A stretch of DNA of 64,000 bases from an uncultured Alphaproteobacteria bacterium (GCA_937923625.1 CALDTV010000007.1:79126-143125); one strand, 5' to 3'. Counted from the first letter of the stretch, positions 17,935 through 27,939 are shown. Translations and numbers: made by a program. Notes: generated by a model from the sequence alone, not told the origin.

Positions 17935-18699
17935 TTATTTTTGTTGCGGTAAGGGTTTTTGTTCTGTGCCGTCTGTAAAAACATAATTTTGATCATAGAG
18001 ACCTTTAATTTGTTTTGTTTTGGGGGCAACAAACCATGGGGCCGAGTAATCCCACAAAATACGACCATCCTTGCTCCATATCTCAATTGAAGAGATAGAA
18101 GCTGTCATGACCCATTGTTGTAAATCATTAATTTTATATGGTTGCGTAATGTCAGCTTTTTCCGGCCTTAAACGAATGATCATCGCGTTGCTGTTTTTTT
18201 CATTAAGCTCTGTTTGCAAAAAATCATAGAGCTGCGAAGAAATTTGTGGGTTGAGTGTCTTTTTAAGGCTTTTCGGGGTTACTGCAATATTGACACCTAA
18301 AAAATTGTAAGGAAAATAAAAAGCGTCTGGCGCTTTTGAAAAATTAATTTTTAAATGGTAAATCTTTTTATCACCAATAATTGCTTCTTGCGTTTTTAAA
18401 TTAACGTTTGTTCTAATGATTAATTGATCTTTCTCTGGGTTGAAAGACATGTAAGCATTCTTCAATCGCTCTTTTTCGGCTTTCATAACTTTTGCACGCA
18501 AAGCCCATGCTGTTTCATTATATGGCACTCTTTCGGTAATCCAGCGCTCAAAATTTGGTATGACCTTGCCTGTTTTATAAAAGGCAATAGCCACGTCTTC
18601 GGCGGATGAAAATTTCGTTGTGCTTTGTGCCCAAGCGGCATAAAAACCCCCTATTAGACACGTAAAAAAAAGAGCAAATCTGATAAACTGCTTAAACAT
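17935..18699 (-). CDS. Unknown exported protein
   Basis: I start at ATG 18699 (254 residues), because it opens a typical signal peptide, MFKQFIRFALFFTCLIGGFYAAWAQ, with cleavage after AWA. The longer frame from 18765 would place this mid-protein. The mature part is mixed alpha/beta with WITERVPYNETAWALRAKVMKAEKERLKNAY near its start and a conserved-looking IWSKDGRILWDYSAPWFVA near the end. It is probably periplasmic. No family recognised. It is divergent from the Smr gene and upstream of the unknown at 17352-17918 on the same strand. Confidence 0.65.
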   Translation of the reverse strand: MFKQFIRFALFFTCLIGGFYAAWAQSTTKFSSAEDVAIAFYKTGKVIPNFERWITERVPYNETAWALRAKVMKAEKERLKNAYMSFNPEKDQLIIRTNVNLKTQEAIIGDKKIYHLKINFSKAPDAFYFPYNFLGVNIAVTPKSLKKTLNPQISSQLYDFLQTELNEKNSNAMIIRLRPEKADITQPYKINDLQQWVMTASISSIEIWSKDGRILWDYSAPWFVAPKTKQIKGLYDQNYVFTDGTEQKPLPQQK

Positions 18700-18769
18700 A
18701 AGCTTTAGTATGCCAGATATGCCATAAAAAACTAATAAAAACGACGTTAAGAGCTTGAGAAGCATTAAA

Positions 18770-19351
18770 ATGAACGATAAACCACCTATTTTTAACCTTA
18801 CACAGGAAGATCAAGAGCTCTGGCAACGATATATGGGCGTAGAGGCGGAAGATGACGATGTAAATGAGGATTTCGCAACAATGCTGGAAGCGTTTGAAGG
18901 GCCTTTTCAAGATGATGCTTTCCCTTCAGATCCGCCAAAAGATACAACATCTAAAGAATATAGCAAATCAGACGCTGTGGAATCTGAACGGAAGAAAAAT
19001 ATTGATGGCCATTTTGATAAAAAATTAAAACAAGGAAAAATCCCTATAGAACGTATCTACGATTTGCATGGTTTAAAGCAAGCACAAGCTTTCGCAGCCT
19101 TAGAAAAATTTGTTCAAAAATCATATCAAGAAAAATGTCGCTGTGTTTTAGTGATAACAGGAAAAGGAAAATCGACAAAAGAAAGTAATAATTGGTTTGA
19201 GTCATCAAAAGGTGTTTTAAAAGAAAAATTGCCGCAGTGGTTATCTGCGTCACAGTTTAATAAGATGATATTAAAAATTACGCCTGCGCATGCAAAACAT
19301 GGTGGTGATGGCGCATTTTATATATATTTAAGAAAAAATGATAAAATGTAG
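18770..19351 (+). CDS. Smr domain protein
   Basis: The ATG at 18770, 8 bp after GAGA, gives 193 residues starting MNDKPPIFNLTQEDQELWQRY, the standard opening for alphaproteobacterial Smr proteins. The C-terminal Smr (MutS2-type) domain shows DLHGLKQAQAF, then VLVITGKGKST, then GVLKEKLPQWL and ITPAHAKHGGDGAFYIYLR. Smr domains nick branched or otherwise unusual DNA or RNA; the role of this stand-alone type is not well fixed. It converges on the M23 peptidase gene 1 bp away. Confidence 0.92.
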   Translation: MNDKPPIFNLTQEDQELWQRYMGVEAEDDDVNEDFATMLEAFEGPFQDDAFPSDPPKDTTSKEYSKSDAVESERKKNIDGHFDKKLKQGKIPIERIYDLHGLKQAQAFAALEKFVQKSYQEKCRCVLVITGKGKSTKESNNWFESSKGVLKEKLPQWLSASQFNKMILKITPAHAKHGGDGAFYIYLRKNDKM

Positions 19352-19352
19352 G

Positions 19353-20393
19353 CTAGGGTGAAACAGTTAAGGTTTTTACAATATTTCTTGTAATTTTCTT
19401 TCCCTTTTCATCAATCCTTTCAATGCTGGCTGTGCCCGTATAGACGCCGTCCTGAAGCAGTTTATCGTTCAAGCGTTTTCCAGTAAAATAAAACTGCCTT
19501 GCACGCATCTTGTTCTGAATAATTTTATATTCAGATAAAATTTGATCATTTGGATCGCGTATTTCAAGCTTTATTTTATCTCCTTCTCTAACGCCTAAAA
19601 AAATTGACCAAAATGTAAGTAGATTAGGATTAGGCTTCGTTTCTTTCAATGACGAAGAATTTTGACTAATTGATTTTAATGTTGGCTTGTCCGTTGAAAA
19701 TCCAGCGCGATGTATTGTTATTGGTTGATAGTTAATATTAAGAGTGTTATCCCACAAAGATTGTTGCCTTATACCACATGTATCTGTATTTTCCTTTCCT
19801 GTAAAAGGATCAATGATTTTTTTATTTTTTAAAATACCAAAATGGACATGTGGAAATTCGGTTAGGCCAGATAATCCAACTTGGGCAATGACGTCACCTT
19901 TTTTAATTTTTTGATCTGGTTTCACCCGAATAGAGTTTTTTTTAAGGTGACAATAAATTGTTTCAACGTTGTTTTTATGCTCAATTAGGATGGCATTACC
20001 GCATTCTTTGCGGGCGTCTTTAATCGCTTTTAATTGAGTGTCATCTGACCATTGATCTGCTTCGCCATCACGAATTTTTGTGACTGTTCCATCCATTGAT
20101 GCCAAGACATTGACGCCTTGGCGCATGGCAAGATCATCAATAAGTGCGAAATCTGTGCCTTTATGACCATCATAAGTACGGGCAAGACAGGCAGGATCGG
20201 TTTGTTTGCCATCCTTGGGGGCAAAATCGACGTAATTCATAATATGGCACGTTTCGCCAAGGGCACAATCGATTGGCAAGCCAAATTTTTCAGATTTAAC
20301 AATATTTATCAGTGGTTTAATAACTGTACGTTCTTGGGCGTACGCTAAAGAAAATGGCATTAAAATAACGAATAAAAAGATTATTTTCCTCAT
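19353..20393 (-). CDS. M23-family (LytM) metallopeptidase
   Basis: The 346-residue protein has a signal peptide (MRKIIFLFVILMPFSLAYAQ) and a LytM/M23 zinc endopeptidase domain in the first half. The zinc ligands are visible as HKGTDFALID (His and Asp) near residue 75-85 and HVHFG (HxH) near residue 180. DGTVTKIRDG and GDVIAQVGLSG are also typical. The C-terminal third is a beta-rich domain of unknown type. With all ligands present it is probably an active peptidoglycan hydrolase in the periplasm. Confidence 0.93.
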   Translation of the reverse strand: MRKIIFLFVILMPFSLAYAQERTVIKPLINIVKSEKFGLPIDCALGETCHIMNYVDFAPKDGKQTDPACLARTYDGHKGTDFALIDDLAMRQGVNVLASMDGTVTKIRDGEADQWSDDTQLKAIKDARKECGNAILIEHKNNVETIYCHLKKNSIRVKPDQKIKKGDVIAQVGLSGLTEFPHVHFGILKNKKIIDPFTGKENTDTCGIRQQSLWDNTLNINYQPITIHRAGFSTDKPTLKSISQNSSSLKETKPNPNLLTFWSIFLGVREGDKIKLEIRDPNDQILSEYKIIQNKMRARQFYFTGKRLNDKLLQDGVYTGTASIERIDEKGKKITRNIVKTLTVSP

Positions 20394-20458
20394 AGCCTTA
20401 TTTAAACGATTAATTCTGGTTAAGAATAGAGAAAAATATTTGACATAATTTTTTATAT

Positions 20459-21472
20459 ATGAGAAGAATTATTTTATTTTTGAATATAAAATTTAAAATG
20501 CAACAAGCTCTGATACAGATTGAAAATGATGATGACGCCCTCATAGAAGATGAGGGCAGGATTATAACGCCTGCTGAGTATAAGCGTTTATTGGATTTGG
20601 GACATATTACGGGTGATGAAGAGTTGAGGCATCCAAGCGATGGAGGGCAGCTGGTTTTTAGAGGCTCTTACCAACGTGTAGGCAAAACCATCAGCCCAAG
20701 TTTTGCCTATGCAAAGGGACAGGCGCCTTCATATGGCTTAAGTTCTCCACAAAAATATAACTCTATCGAGGCCGCATTAAAAGATGGCGCGAAAATTCTA
20801 ATTGACCTCAGTGAACTTGATTTATCTTATGCTAGTTTAGATTTTTCAAAAGCTGCTGATCCAAATATGATTTCGACGGCAGGTTGGAAAATTGCAAATG
20901 AAAAACATTTAATTATATCATCGCGTTCAATAACAGATGTCATCGCAAATATAAAAAAAGTGGCTGAGCACGGCGCGTCCCCAAATGAAACTGTATCAGT
21001 CTTATATCACGGCGGGGTGCTTCCATATCAAGAATTTTATTTGGCGAGAAGCGAGCCTAAAATATCTGATTTATACGATGGGTTAAAAGCTGGAACTTTA
21101 GGGCAACAATGGGGTAAAAACCAAGTTGGATTTCCTAGAATGATGCGCTTTACAATCACTGAATCTACGCTGCGTGAAGCTGGCAAGATAGATATAAAAG
21201 GAAACTTAATACAGCATCGTCCGCGATCTTTATTTAGTACAATATTCTTAAATGGTAAAAATAAAAAAGCTGGCTTAGCGCAAGCATGGGAAATTGTTGC
21301 TGCTGGCAGAGGTGAATTTTATGTTATTGGATGCCCTTCTTACTCAGCCGAAAGAGATCAGGCAAAAAAGATGGATAATTTAAGGTGGTTGGTAAATGCG
21401 CCCTCCAAACAAATGAGCGCTCTTAAGAATAATTCAACGTCGCCATTTCCACTGGCACGATTTATAAAATAA
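20459..21472 (+). CDS. Unknown protein, 337 residues
   Basis: No family recognised. ATG 20459 and ATG 20498 are both possible starts; the latter removes a short hydrophobic run (IILFLNIKF) that is too short for a signal peptide. The body is soluble and mixed, with [41 protein letters not shown] and [22 protein letters not shown]. Its last 11 bp overlap the end of hslU on the other strand. Intact and of usual codon use, so a real gene of unknown role. Confidence 0.7.
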   Translation: MRRIILFLNIKFKMQQALIQIENDDDALIEDEGRIITPAEYKRLLDLGHITGDEELRHPSDGGQLVFRGSYQRVGKTISPSFAYAKGQAPSYGLSSPQKYNSIEAALKDGAKILIDLSELDLSYASLDFSKAADPNMISTAGWKIANEKHLIISSRSITDVIANIKKVAEHGASPNETVSVLYHGGVLPYQEFYLARSEPKISDLYDGLKAGTLGQQWGKNQVGFPRMMRFTITESTLREAGKIDIKGNLIQHRPRSLFSTIFLNGKNKKAGLAQAWEIVAAGRGEFYVIGCPSYSAERDQAKKMDNLRWLVNAPSKQMSALKNNSTSPFPLARFIK

Positions 21473-22802
21473 ATTTGCTTAGATCACTGTTGCCGGCAAG
21501 TTCAGCCACATTTTCAATCACATCTTTTTTATCAATAGTAATGGTTTCCCCACTTCTATCGGAGGCCGTGAAAGAAATTTCATCTAATAATTTTTCCATG
21601 ACTGTTAGCAAGCGCCGCGCGCCAATATTTTCAACGGTTTCATTGACGTGAAACGCTATACGGGCGATTTCTTTTATGGCATCGTCGGTAAAATCAAGCG
21701 TTACACCTTCGGTGGCAATAAGGGCTTTATATTGTTTAATGAGACAATTTTCTGTTTCGGTTAAAATACGGATGAAATCTTCTTCTGTTAATGCGCGAAG
21801 CTCTACCCTGATGGGTAAGCGTCCCTGCAATTCAGCCAGAAGATCAGACGGTTTTGAATAATGGAACGCCCCACTAGCGACGAATAAAATATGATCCGTT
21901 TTAACGGTACCATGTTTGGTGTTGACTGATGTTCCCTCAATCAAGGGAAGTAAATCACGCTGGACACCTTCGCGGGAAACTTCACCACGGCTGCTTCCAC
22001 GTTGTACGGCAATTTTATCAACTTCATCTAAAAACACGATTCCGTTTTGTTGTACCAAATCAAGTGCGCTGGAAATAACTTTTTCTTCGTCTAATAACTT
22101 ATCAGCTTCTTCCGCTATAAGAATTTTATGAGAATCCGCAACTGTCATTTTTTTGCGTTTTGTTTTCTCGCCCATGCCTTTGCCAAATATATCCCCAATA
22201 CTCATCATGCTGACGGAAGCTCCAGGCATGTCTGGCATATCAAACATATTCGCCATGGGGTTTGAATTATCTTTTAAATCTAGTTCAATTTCTTTGTCGT
22301 TAAAATCACCATTACGTAATTTGGTACGAAAAGATTCTTTTGTGGTTTCTGAAGCTTCATCACCCACAAGAGCGTTCAGAACACGCTCTTCCGCGTACAT
22401 TTCGGCCTGCGCGGTTACGCTTTTACGCATCTTCTCTCGCACCATATGAATTGAAACTTCGACCAAGTCACGAATAATGGATTCAACATCTTTTCCAACA
22501 TAGCCAACCTCGGTAAATTTAGTTGCCTCGACTTTTACAAATGGCGCTTGGGCCAGTTTGGCTAAACGGCGCGCAATTTCAGTTTTGCCCACCCCTGTTG
22601 GCCCAATCATCAGGATATTTTTAGGATAGACTTCTTCTTGAAGCGCAGGATCTAATTGCATGCGTCTCCAGCGATTGCGCAGCGCGATAGATACGGCGCG
22701 TTTGGCGTCACTCTGGCCAATGATATTGCGATCTAGCTCATGAACAATTTCACGCGGCGAAAATGCGGTGGCTTCTAATATTTTATTTTTGGATTTTGTC
22801 AT
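21462..22802 (-). CDS. hslU: ATP-dependent protease ATPase subunit HslU
   Basis: HslU is the AAA+ unfoldase that feeds proteins to the HslV protease core in the cytosol. The 446-residue protein is the expected size. It has the Walker A motif [13 protein letters not shown] at about 68-80, [14 protein letters not shown] just after, the inserted I domain in the middle, Walker [12 protein letters not shown] at about 256-266, and the arginine-finger/sensor C-terminal region ending in DLSKFIL, whose tail docks into HslV. Two genes (a methyltransferase and a possible 53-codon ORF) lie between it and hslV. Confidence 0.97.
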   Translation of the reverse strand: MTKSKNKILEATAFSPREIVHELDRNIIGQSDAKRAVSIALRNRWRRMQLDPALQEEVYPKNILMIGPTGVGKTEIARRLAKLAQAPFVKVEATKFTEVGYVGKDVESIIRDLVEVSIHMVREKMRKSVTAQAEMYAEERVLNALVGDEASETTKESFRTKLRNGDFNDKEIELDLKDNSNPMANMFDMPDMPGASVSMMSIGDIFGKGMGEKTKRKKMTVADSHKILIAEEADKLLDEEKVISSALDLVQQNGIVFLDEVDKIAVQRGSSRGEVSREGVQRDLLPLIEGTSVNTKHGTVKTDHILFVASGAFHYSKPSDLLAELQGRLPIRVELRALTEEDFIRILTETENCLIKQYKALIATEGVTLDFTDDAIKEIARIAFHVNETVENIGARRLLTVMEKLLDEISFTASDRSGETITIDKKDVIENVAELAGNSDLSKFIL

Positions 22803-22821
22803 GAATTTTACCGTTTCTTAC

Positions 22822-23388
22822 TTATCGTTCATATATGTATATAGTCTTCTGGCTTGGCGCTATAGTGGTTACATCTATTATTTTTAAAGGTTGCCAATCA
22901 CCGTTTATTGCAAATTTATTTGAAATAACGATTGTGCCTTTTTTTAAATCTTGTTCTAGCTTACCCCGAATTTGTCCCATGAGCCGCCCTAATAAAAACA
23001 TATATAGGCCATCGGCATTGCTCAAATCAACATCATGAAAATTTTTATTAATATAGTGAGTATTTTTAATGCCAACGATTTTTGATGTGATAATGGCGCG
23101 CCAATAAGAAATTTTATTTACTTCAATGCCGATAATTTTTGCATTCGGCATCGAGCGGGCCAAATCACGTGTTACATACCCATAACCACAGCCAATATCG
23201 TAAATGATGGGCGCTGTATTTTGTGTTTTTTTCATATGCTCTATGAACTCTTGAACAACTTTACTGCGTATGGCTTTGGCTGATCCCAAGTTAGGAATGC
23301 CTTTATTAAAAAAAATAAAATACGCATTCCATAGAAGCACAAAAAGACAAATCCATTTCAGGACGTCATTGATTTGATCCATTAACAT
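22822..23388 (-). CDS. Membrane-anchored class I SAM-dependent methyltransferase
   Basis: The 188-residue protein has an N-terminal hydrophobic segment, VLKWICLFVLLWNAYFIFF, at about 8-26, then a Rossmann methyltransferase domain with the SAM motif IYDIGCGYGYVTRDLAR at about 63-79 and an acidic end of beta 2 (IIGIEVN). Further on come DGLYMFLLGRLM and GTIVISNKFAI. The substrate is unknown. It sits between hslV and hslU on the same strand, 19 bp upstream of hslU, so it is cotranscribed with the protease genes. Confidence 0.85.
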   Translation of the reverse strand: MLMDQINDVLKWICLFVLLWNAYFIFFNKGIPNLGSAKAIRSKVVQEFIEHMKKTQNTAPIIYDIGCGYGYVTRDLARSMPNAKIIGIEVNKISYWRAIITSKIVGIKNTHYINKNFHDVDLSNADGLYMFLLGRLMGQIRGKLEQDLKKGTIVISNKFAINGDWQPLKIIDVTTIAPSQKTIYIYER

Positions 23389-23543
23389 CTGTGCGTTAGA
23401 TTTAACCCCATAGCTTTTTGATCATCTGTGACTTTTTTTTGCGCGTCTGTATCCATGTTAAGTAATGATACAAGACCCTTAGCTGTATTCTTCCTTTTTG
23501 TTCTGCTCGAAAGTCCAACGGATATAATGGATGATATGTGCAT
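23382..23543 (-). CDS. Possible small protein between hslV and the methyltransferase
   Basis: A 53-codon frame from ATG 23543 to TAA 23384-23382 fills the gap between hslV and the methyltransferase on their strand and overlaps the methyltransferase start by 7 bp, as in coupled translation. It starts MHISSIISVGLSSRTKRK and the C-terminal half is charged (NMDTDAQKKVTDDQKAMG). The ribosome binding site is poor and there is no family match. It may be noncoding spacer. Confidence 0.35.
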   Translation of the reverse strand: MHISSIISVGLSSRTKRKNTAKGLVSLLNMDTDAQKKVTDDQKAMGLNLTHRC

Positions 23544-23564
23544 AGAAAAACCTAGGTTATGTAA

Positions 23565-24086
23565 TTAAAGAGTTTCTATTACGATATTATCATTGGTGTA
23601 AACACATATATCGGCAGCAATTTTGAGAGATTTTTGGGCAATCTCTTCTGCTTTTAAATCTCTTTGATCCATCAGCGCGCGTGCGGCAGAAAGGGCAAAA
23701 TTACCGCCCGATCCTATACCGATAATACCATCTTCAGGCTCAACCACATCACCAGTGCCGGATAATATAAGTGATGTGTCTTTATCACATACAGCCATAA
23801 GGGCTTCTAACTTTCGTAGATATTTATCTGTGCGCCAATCTTTGGCGAGCTCAACGCAGGCACGAGTCAATTGCCCCGGGTGCGCTTCTAATTTTGCTTC
23901 TAACCTTTCAAATAAAGTGAAAGCATCTGCTGTGGCACCAGCAAATCCAGCAATAATGTCACCATCCTTGCCTAGGCGGCGCACTTTACGCGCGTTTGCC
24001 TTCATTACAGTCTGACCGAGAGAGACTTGCCCATCCCCTGCCACGACCACGTCCTTATCTTTTCGAATCGCTAATATTGTTGTCAT
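23565..24086 (-). CDS. hslV: ATP-dependent protease subunit HslV
   Basis: HslV is the proteasome-like threonine peptidase of the HslUV complex. The 173-residue sequence begins [20 protein letters not shown]; removing Met exposes the catalytic Thr. The other family features are [31 protein letters not shown], and [16 protein letters not shown]. It probably starts the hslV-(small ORF)-methyltransferase-hslU unit. hisH lies divergently 210 bp away, as in many alphaproteobacteria where hslUV neighbours his genes. Confidence 0.96.
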   Translation of the reverse strand: MTTILAIRKDKDVVVAGDGQVSLGQTVMKANARKVRRLGKDGDIIAGFAGATADAFTLFERLEAKLEAHPGQLTRACVELAKDWRTDKYLRKLEALMAVCDKDTSLILSGTGDVVEPEDGIIGIGSGGNFALSAARALMDQRDLKAEEIAQKSLKIAADICVYTNDNIVIETL

Positions 24087-24296
24087 GACGTAAGAATTGC
24101 CCCCTTATGCTCTTTAGGTCAAGAGGCAATAATAAGGCAAAAACAAACATCACATTATTAATATTAGCTTCCCGACTTATAAAACACTCTTTTGCTGCAT
24201 CATTTAGCTTGTCCCAGTGTTAAAACCCGATATCCATTTGATATGTTCTTTTAAAATCTTTATGAATTTAAGCATTGTTTTAAAGGGACGTTTGTC

Positions 24297-24950
24297 ATGG
24301 TAAAGAAAATTGCGATTATAGATTACGGATCAGGCAACATACGCTCTGCTGAAAAAGCGTTTGAACATGTTATAAAGACACATCAATTAGACTTTGAAGT
24401 GCTTGTAACGGATAGGGCCAAAGACGTTTTTGAAGCAACCCATATCGTCCTGCCTGGGCAGGGAGCGTTTGGTGATTGTATGAGCGGTCTTCAGGCCGTA
24501 GAGGGCATGACAGAAGCGCTGGAGACGGCTGTTTTAAAAGATAAAAAACCATTTTTAGGGATTTGTGTGGGTATGCAGCTTTTGGCAGATAAAGGCTATG
24601 AATATGGCGAAAATCAAGGCTTGGGCTGGATTAGCGGCGAGGTCGTGCCGATTAAGCCAGCTGATAAATCACTCAAAATCCCGCATATGGGGTGGAATAT
24701 TGTTGAATTTAATCAGGGCGCAATACATCCCGCTTTAAAGAACCAAAAAAAGTTGCCACATTTTTATTTTGTTCATTCTTTTATGTTCAAATGTAACGAT
24801 AATAATCATGTCTATGGCACAGCGCGATATGGCGATGATGTAACGTCTATTGTGATAAAAGAGAATATAATGGGCGTGCAATTTCATCCTGAAAAAAGCC
24901 AAGAAGCGGGATTACAGTTGTTGCATGATTTTATGCTTTGGAATCCATGA
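24297..24950 (+). CDS. hisH: Imidazole glycerol phosphate synthase subunit HisH
   Basis: HisH is the glutaminase subunit that supplies ammonia to HisF in histidine synthesis. At 217 residues it is complete. The class I amidotransferase triad is visible: Cys at about residue 90 in GICVGMQLL, and His/Glu in VQFHPEKSQ near 195-200. The oxyanion region is LPGQGAFGDC. It is on the opposite strand from hisA, hisF and hisE, which lie 700 bp downstream, so the usual hisH-hisA-hisF-hisE order has been broken by an inversion. A GNAT gene follows 49 bp later. Confidence 0.95.
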   Translation: MVKKIAIIDYGSGNIRSAEKAFEHVIKTHQLDFEVLVTDRAKDVFEATHIVLPGQGAFGDCMSGLQAVEGMTEALETAVLKDKKPFLGICVGMQLLADKGYEYGENQGLGWISGEVVPIKPADKSLKIPHMGWNIVEFNQGAIHPALKNQKKLPHFYFVHSFMFKCNDNNHVYGTARYGDDVTSIVIKENIMGVQFHPEKSQEAGLQLLHDFMLWNP

Positions 24951-24999
24951 TGCGATGCGTTAAGAACGATTGTAATAAATATAAGCTTATGAGGAAAAA

Positions 25000-25563
25000 A
25001 TGAGCGATATAAAATTAAAAAATGATGCCACTGTTTCAGTCGAATTTGTCGAAGAACAATTGACTGAAAATGATTTAAATGATCTGTGTGATGCCACAGA
25101 TGCAGCCATTGAAGATGGCGGTGGCTTTGGTTGGGTGGAACTTCCTGTTCGCGAAGCCCTAGAGAGTTATTGGCGGGGCGTTATTACGGCGCCAACGCGC
25201 CAGTTATTTATCGCGCGCCTTGATGGTGTAATATGTGGTACAACACAACTTGTCTTGCCGCCAAAAAATAATGAAGCGCAAGGTCACGCAGTGCAGCTAA
25301 CAACAAATTTTATTGCCCCTTGGGCGCGCGGCTATGGCTTGGCAAAAATGTTGCTCGAAGAAGTTGAAAAAAAATCATTCCATGATGGATATGCTGTTAT
25401 TAATTTAGATGTACGTGAAAATATGGATGAAGCAATTTCTTTATATAAATCAATAGGATATGAAGAGTTCGGAACACACCCTTATTCTGTACGTGCAAAA
25501 GGCAAAACTCTTAAAAGTACATATTTTTATAAAGTTATTAATAAGAAGTTTTTTGAACAATGA
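25000..25563 (+). CDS. GNAT-family N-acetyltransferase
   Basis: The 187-residue protein has a GNAT fold: a middle strand LFIARLDGVICGTTQLVL, the acetyl-CoA binding signature ARGYGLAKMLLEEVEK (the R/Q-x-x-G-x-G/A type) at about 109-124, and the final NLDVRENMDEAISLYKSIGYEEFG. The substrate is unknown; these enzymes act on many amines. ATG 25000 has GAGGAA 7 bp upstream. It shares a strand with hisH, 49 bp downstream, and may be cotranscribed. Confidence 0.9.
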   Translation: MSDIKLKNDATVSVEFVEEQLTENDLNDLCDATDAAIEDGGGFGWVELPVREALESYWRGVITAPTRQLFIARLDGVICGTTQLVLPPKNNEAQGHAVQLTTNFIAPWARGYGLAKMLLEEVEKKSFHDGYAVINLDVRENMDEAISLYKSIGYEEFGTHPYSVRAKGKTLKSTYFYKVINKKFFEQ

Positions 25564-25649
25564 AACTTATTAAAAAAGTAAATTTCTCTAAAATCATTTC
25601 TAATCTAAAACTATATTATAATATTTTTGTGCGGATAATAAATAAAGCT

Positions 25650-25988
25650 CTAGCGGTTAGCTTTTTCGTCGTGGCCACTAACACCCATGCGTTTTTCTAA
25701 AATATTTGTTATATCCGTTGGGCTGATATCTGCATCTGCCCATAAAATCATTAGGTGAAAAAGAAGGTCGGCTGATTCTTCTGCTGTTTGTTGTTGATGG
25801 CCTTGAACGGCTTCAATACATGTTTCAACGGCTTCTTCGCCTACTTTTTGCGCAATTTTTGATCTTCCTTTATCAAACAAAGAGGCTACGTATGATTTAT
25901 TGGGATCATCTCCTTTTCTTGAATTGATGGTATCAAACAAGTTATTTAATACTTCATTCATATTTTTTTCTGGAATTTTTTTCGGCAT
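25650..25988 (-). CDS. hisE: Phosphoribosyl-ATP pyrophosphatase
   Basis: HisE hydrolyses phosphoribosyl-ATP to phosphoribosyl-AMP, the second step of histidine synthesis. The 112 residues show the all-helical MazG-like fold with KSYVASLFDKGRSKIAQKVGEEAVET, where the Glu residues bind Mg, and TAEESADLLFHLMILW. The first ATG (MPKKIPEKNM) is close to a second Met, and either may be used. It is the last gene of hisA-hisF-hisE, starting 1 bp after the hisF stop. Confidence 0.95.
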   Translation of the reverse strand: MPKKIPEKNMNEVLNNLFDTINSRKGDDPNKSYVASLFDKGRSKIAQKVGEEAVETCIEAVQGHQQQTAEESADLLFHLMILWADADISPTDITNILEKRMGVSGHDEKANR

Positions 25989-25989
25989 A

Positions 25990-26769
25990 TTACGCGGCTT
26001 CTCTTATTAAAATATTTTGTTTTTCCATTTCGGCTTTGACTTCTGCGATTGTGTATTCGCCAAAATGAAAAATCGATGCGGCCAAAACAGCCGAAGCACC
26101 CCCAATTTTGACCCCATCAATTAAATGTTGGGCATTGCCAACGCCGCCAGACGCAATGACGGGAATAGTCACATTATTTGAAACGGCCTTGGTTAATTCT
26201 AAATCAAAACCAGATTTCGTGCCGTCTTTATCCATGGAGGTCAGCAAAATTTCCCCTGCCCCATATTCATTCATTTGTTGCGCCCATTGGATGGCGTCAA
26301 TGCCTGTTTCTTTTCGTCCGCCATGGGTGAAAATTTCCCATTGGGGTGCGCCGTTTTTATTTGTACCGACGCGTTTTGCATCTATCGCGACAACAATACA
26401 TTGATTGCCGCATTTATTGGATGCTTCACGCACGAATTCAGGGTTTTTAATCGCGGCAGAATTAATTGCGATTTTATCTGCCCCTGCCTCAAGCAGATTG
26501 CGAATATCTTGAATCTCTCGTACGCCCCCTCCAACCGTAAGTGGCATAAATACTGCGTCCGCAGTGCGGTTCACGACATCTAATATAGTGCCACGATTGT
26601 CTGATGTGGCAGTAATGTCTAAAAAACACAGCTCATCGGCACCTTGGTCGTTATAAAGTTTGGCTTGCTCAACGGGGTCACCCGCATCAATAAGATCAAC
26701 GAAATTAACACCCTTAACAACGCGGCCTTCATTAACGTCTAAACAAGGTATGATACGCGTTTTTAACAT
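25990..26769 (-). CDS. hisF: Imidazole glycerol phosphate synthase subunit HisF
   Basis: HisF is the cyclase that makes imidazole glycerol phosphate and AICAR with ammonia from HisH. At 259 residues it is a standard half-barrel-repeated (beta-alpha)8 protein: [16 protein letters not shown] at the start with the catalytic Asp11, [19 protein letters not shown], a second catalytic Asp in [13 protein letters not shown] and [13 protein letters not shown]. Its ATG overlaps the hisA stop by one base (TAATG). It shares a 26-bp identical stretch with hisA at 26144-26169. Confidence 0.97.
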   Translation of the reverse strand: MLKTRIIPCLDVNEGRVVKGVNFVDLIDAGDPVEQAKLYNDQGADELCFLDITATSDNRGTILDVVNRTADAVFMPLTVGGGVREIQDIRNLLEAGADKIAINSAAIKNPEFVREASNKCGNQCIVVAIDAKRVGTNKNGAPQWEIFTHGGRKETGIDAIQWAQQMNEYGAGEILLTSMDKDGTKSGFDLELTKAVSNNVTIPVIASGGVGNAQHLIDGVKIGGASAVLAASIFHFGEYTIAEVKAEMEKQNILIREAA

Positions 26770-27491
26770 TATGCAGCCTCCTTTAAGGCATCTAAAGCAT
26801 CAATGCGGCCATCATAAAGAGCTTTCCCAATGATCATGCCTGCAACACCTTGTTTTTGTGCCGCGCGTACGTTTTGTACGTCTTTTAATGACCCAACACC
26901 GCCAGACGCAATGACGGGAATAGTTACGGATTGCGCCAATTTAATAGTGTTTTCCATGTTAAGGCCTTCGCCCGTGCCATCACGGTTAATATCGGTATAA
27001 ATAATGGCGGCAAGCCCACATTCAGTATATTCTTGAACAAGATCCAACATTGATTGGCCTGATTTTTCAACCCAACCTTCAGTGGCAACGTCCTCACCAT
27101 ACGCATCTAACCCCAAAACAATTTGACCCGGAAATAATTCACAAGCTTGGCGCATTAGATCGGGATTTTTAACGGCAACTGTTCCTAAAATGACGCGGCT
27201 GACGCCAGCCTGAAGCCATGCTTCAATTTGCGCTAAGTTACGAATTCCACCGCCTAGTTGAAGTGGTAAATCGACAGTTTCCAAAATATCTTGAACAGCT
27301 TGCTCATTGACTGGCTTACCTTCGATTGCGCCATTAAGATCAACAAGATGAATCCATGAAAATCCTGCCTGCGCCCACTCACTTGCCTGTGCGGCGGGAT
27401 TGTCGTTATAAATAGTTTCGGATTCCATCACACCTTTGTGAAGTCTCACGCATTTGCCGTCTTTTAAATCAATTGCTGGATAGATTATCAT
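26769..27491 (-). CDS. hisA: ProFAR isomerase (5-ribosyl-ProFAR isomerase) HisA
   Basis: HisA isomerises ProFAR to PRFAR in histidine synthesis and is a paralogue of HisF. I use ATG 27491 (240 residues) because the family begins [17 protein letters not shown]; a GTG at 27512 would add MKRNGFK. The catalytic Asp is in YPAIDL, and the second is in [24 protein letters not shown] and [10 protein letters not shown] are the phosphate-binding turns. It leads the hisA-hisF-hisE unit, and the divergent HIT gene starts 85 bp away. Confidence 0.96.
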   Translation of the reverse strand: MIIYPAIDLKDGKCVRLHKGVMESETIYNDNPAAQASEWAQAGFSWIHLVDLNGAIEGKPVNEQAVQDILETVDLPLQLGGGIRNLAQIEAWLQAGVSRVILGTVAVKNPDLMRQACELFPGQIVLGLDAYGEDVATEGWVEKSGQSMLDLVQEYTECGLAAIIYTDINRDGTGEGLNMENTIKLAQSVTIPVIASGGVGSLKDVQNVRAAQKQGVAGMIIGKALYDGRIDALDALKEAA

Positions 27492-27576
27492 CTTGAAGCC
27501 GTTTCTTTTCACTCTTTACCTGACCTTTTTAAATATAATACAGTAAGGCGTAAAGCTTTTGATAAAAGGAAATTTC

Positions 27577-27939
27577 ATGACGTACGATAACAATAATATT
27601 TTTGCAAAAATACTCCGTGGTGAAATTCCCTGTGATCCGTTGATTGATAATGATCATGTGCTGGCCTTTCGGGATATCACGCCGCAAGCTCCTGTCCATG
27701 TTTTGGTTATTCCAAAAGGCTCATATATCTCAATAGAAGATTTTAGCGCAAAGGCAACAAGTGAAGAAATTACTGCTTTTCATCGCGCCGTGGCGCAAAT
27801 TATTCAGGATGAAAATTTATCGGCTATGGGGTTCCGTGTGATTGCTAATGCTGGAGCGCATGGCGGTCAAGAAGTGCCGCATTATCATTTGCATATCTTG
27901 GGCGGAGAGCCATTAGGCTCAATGTTGGCTAAAACTTAA
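27577..27939 (+). CDS. hinT: HIT-family nucleotide-binding protein (HinT-like)
   Basis: ATG 27577 follows AAAGGA at a good distance and gives 120 residues; the upstream TTG start adds nothing homologous. The histidine triad HYHLHILGG sits near the end, and IFAKILRGEIPCDPL and DHVLAFRDITPQAPVHVLVIPK are typical of the PKCI/HinT branch. These hydrolyse adenosine phosphoramidates. hinT next to his genes is a normal alphaproteobacterial arrangement. Confidence 0.95.
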   Translation: MTYDNNNIFAKILRGEIPCDPLIDNDHVLAFRDITPQAPVHVLVIPKGSYISIEDFSAKATSEEITAFHRAVAQIIQDENLSAMGFRVIANAGAHGGQEVPHYHLHILGGEPLGSMLAKT

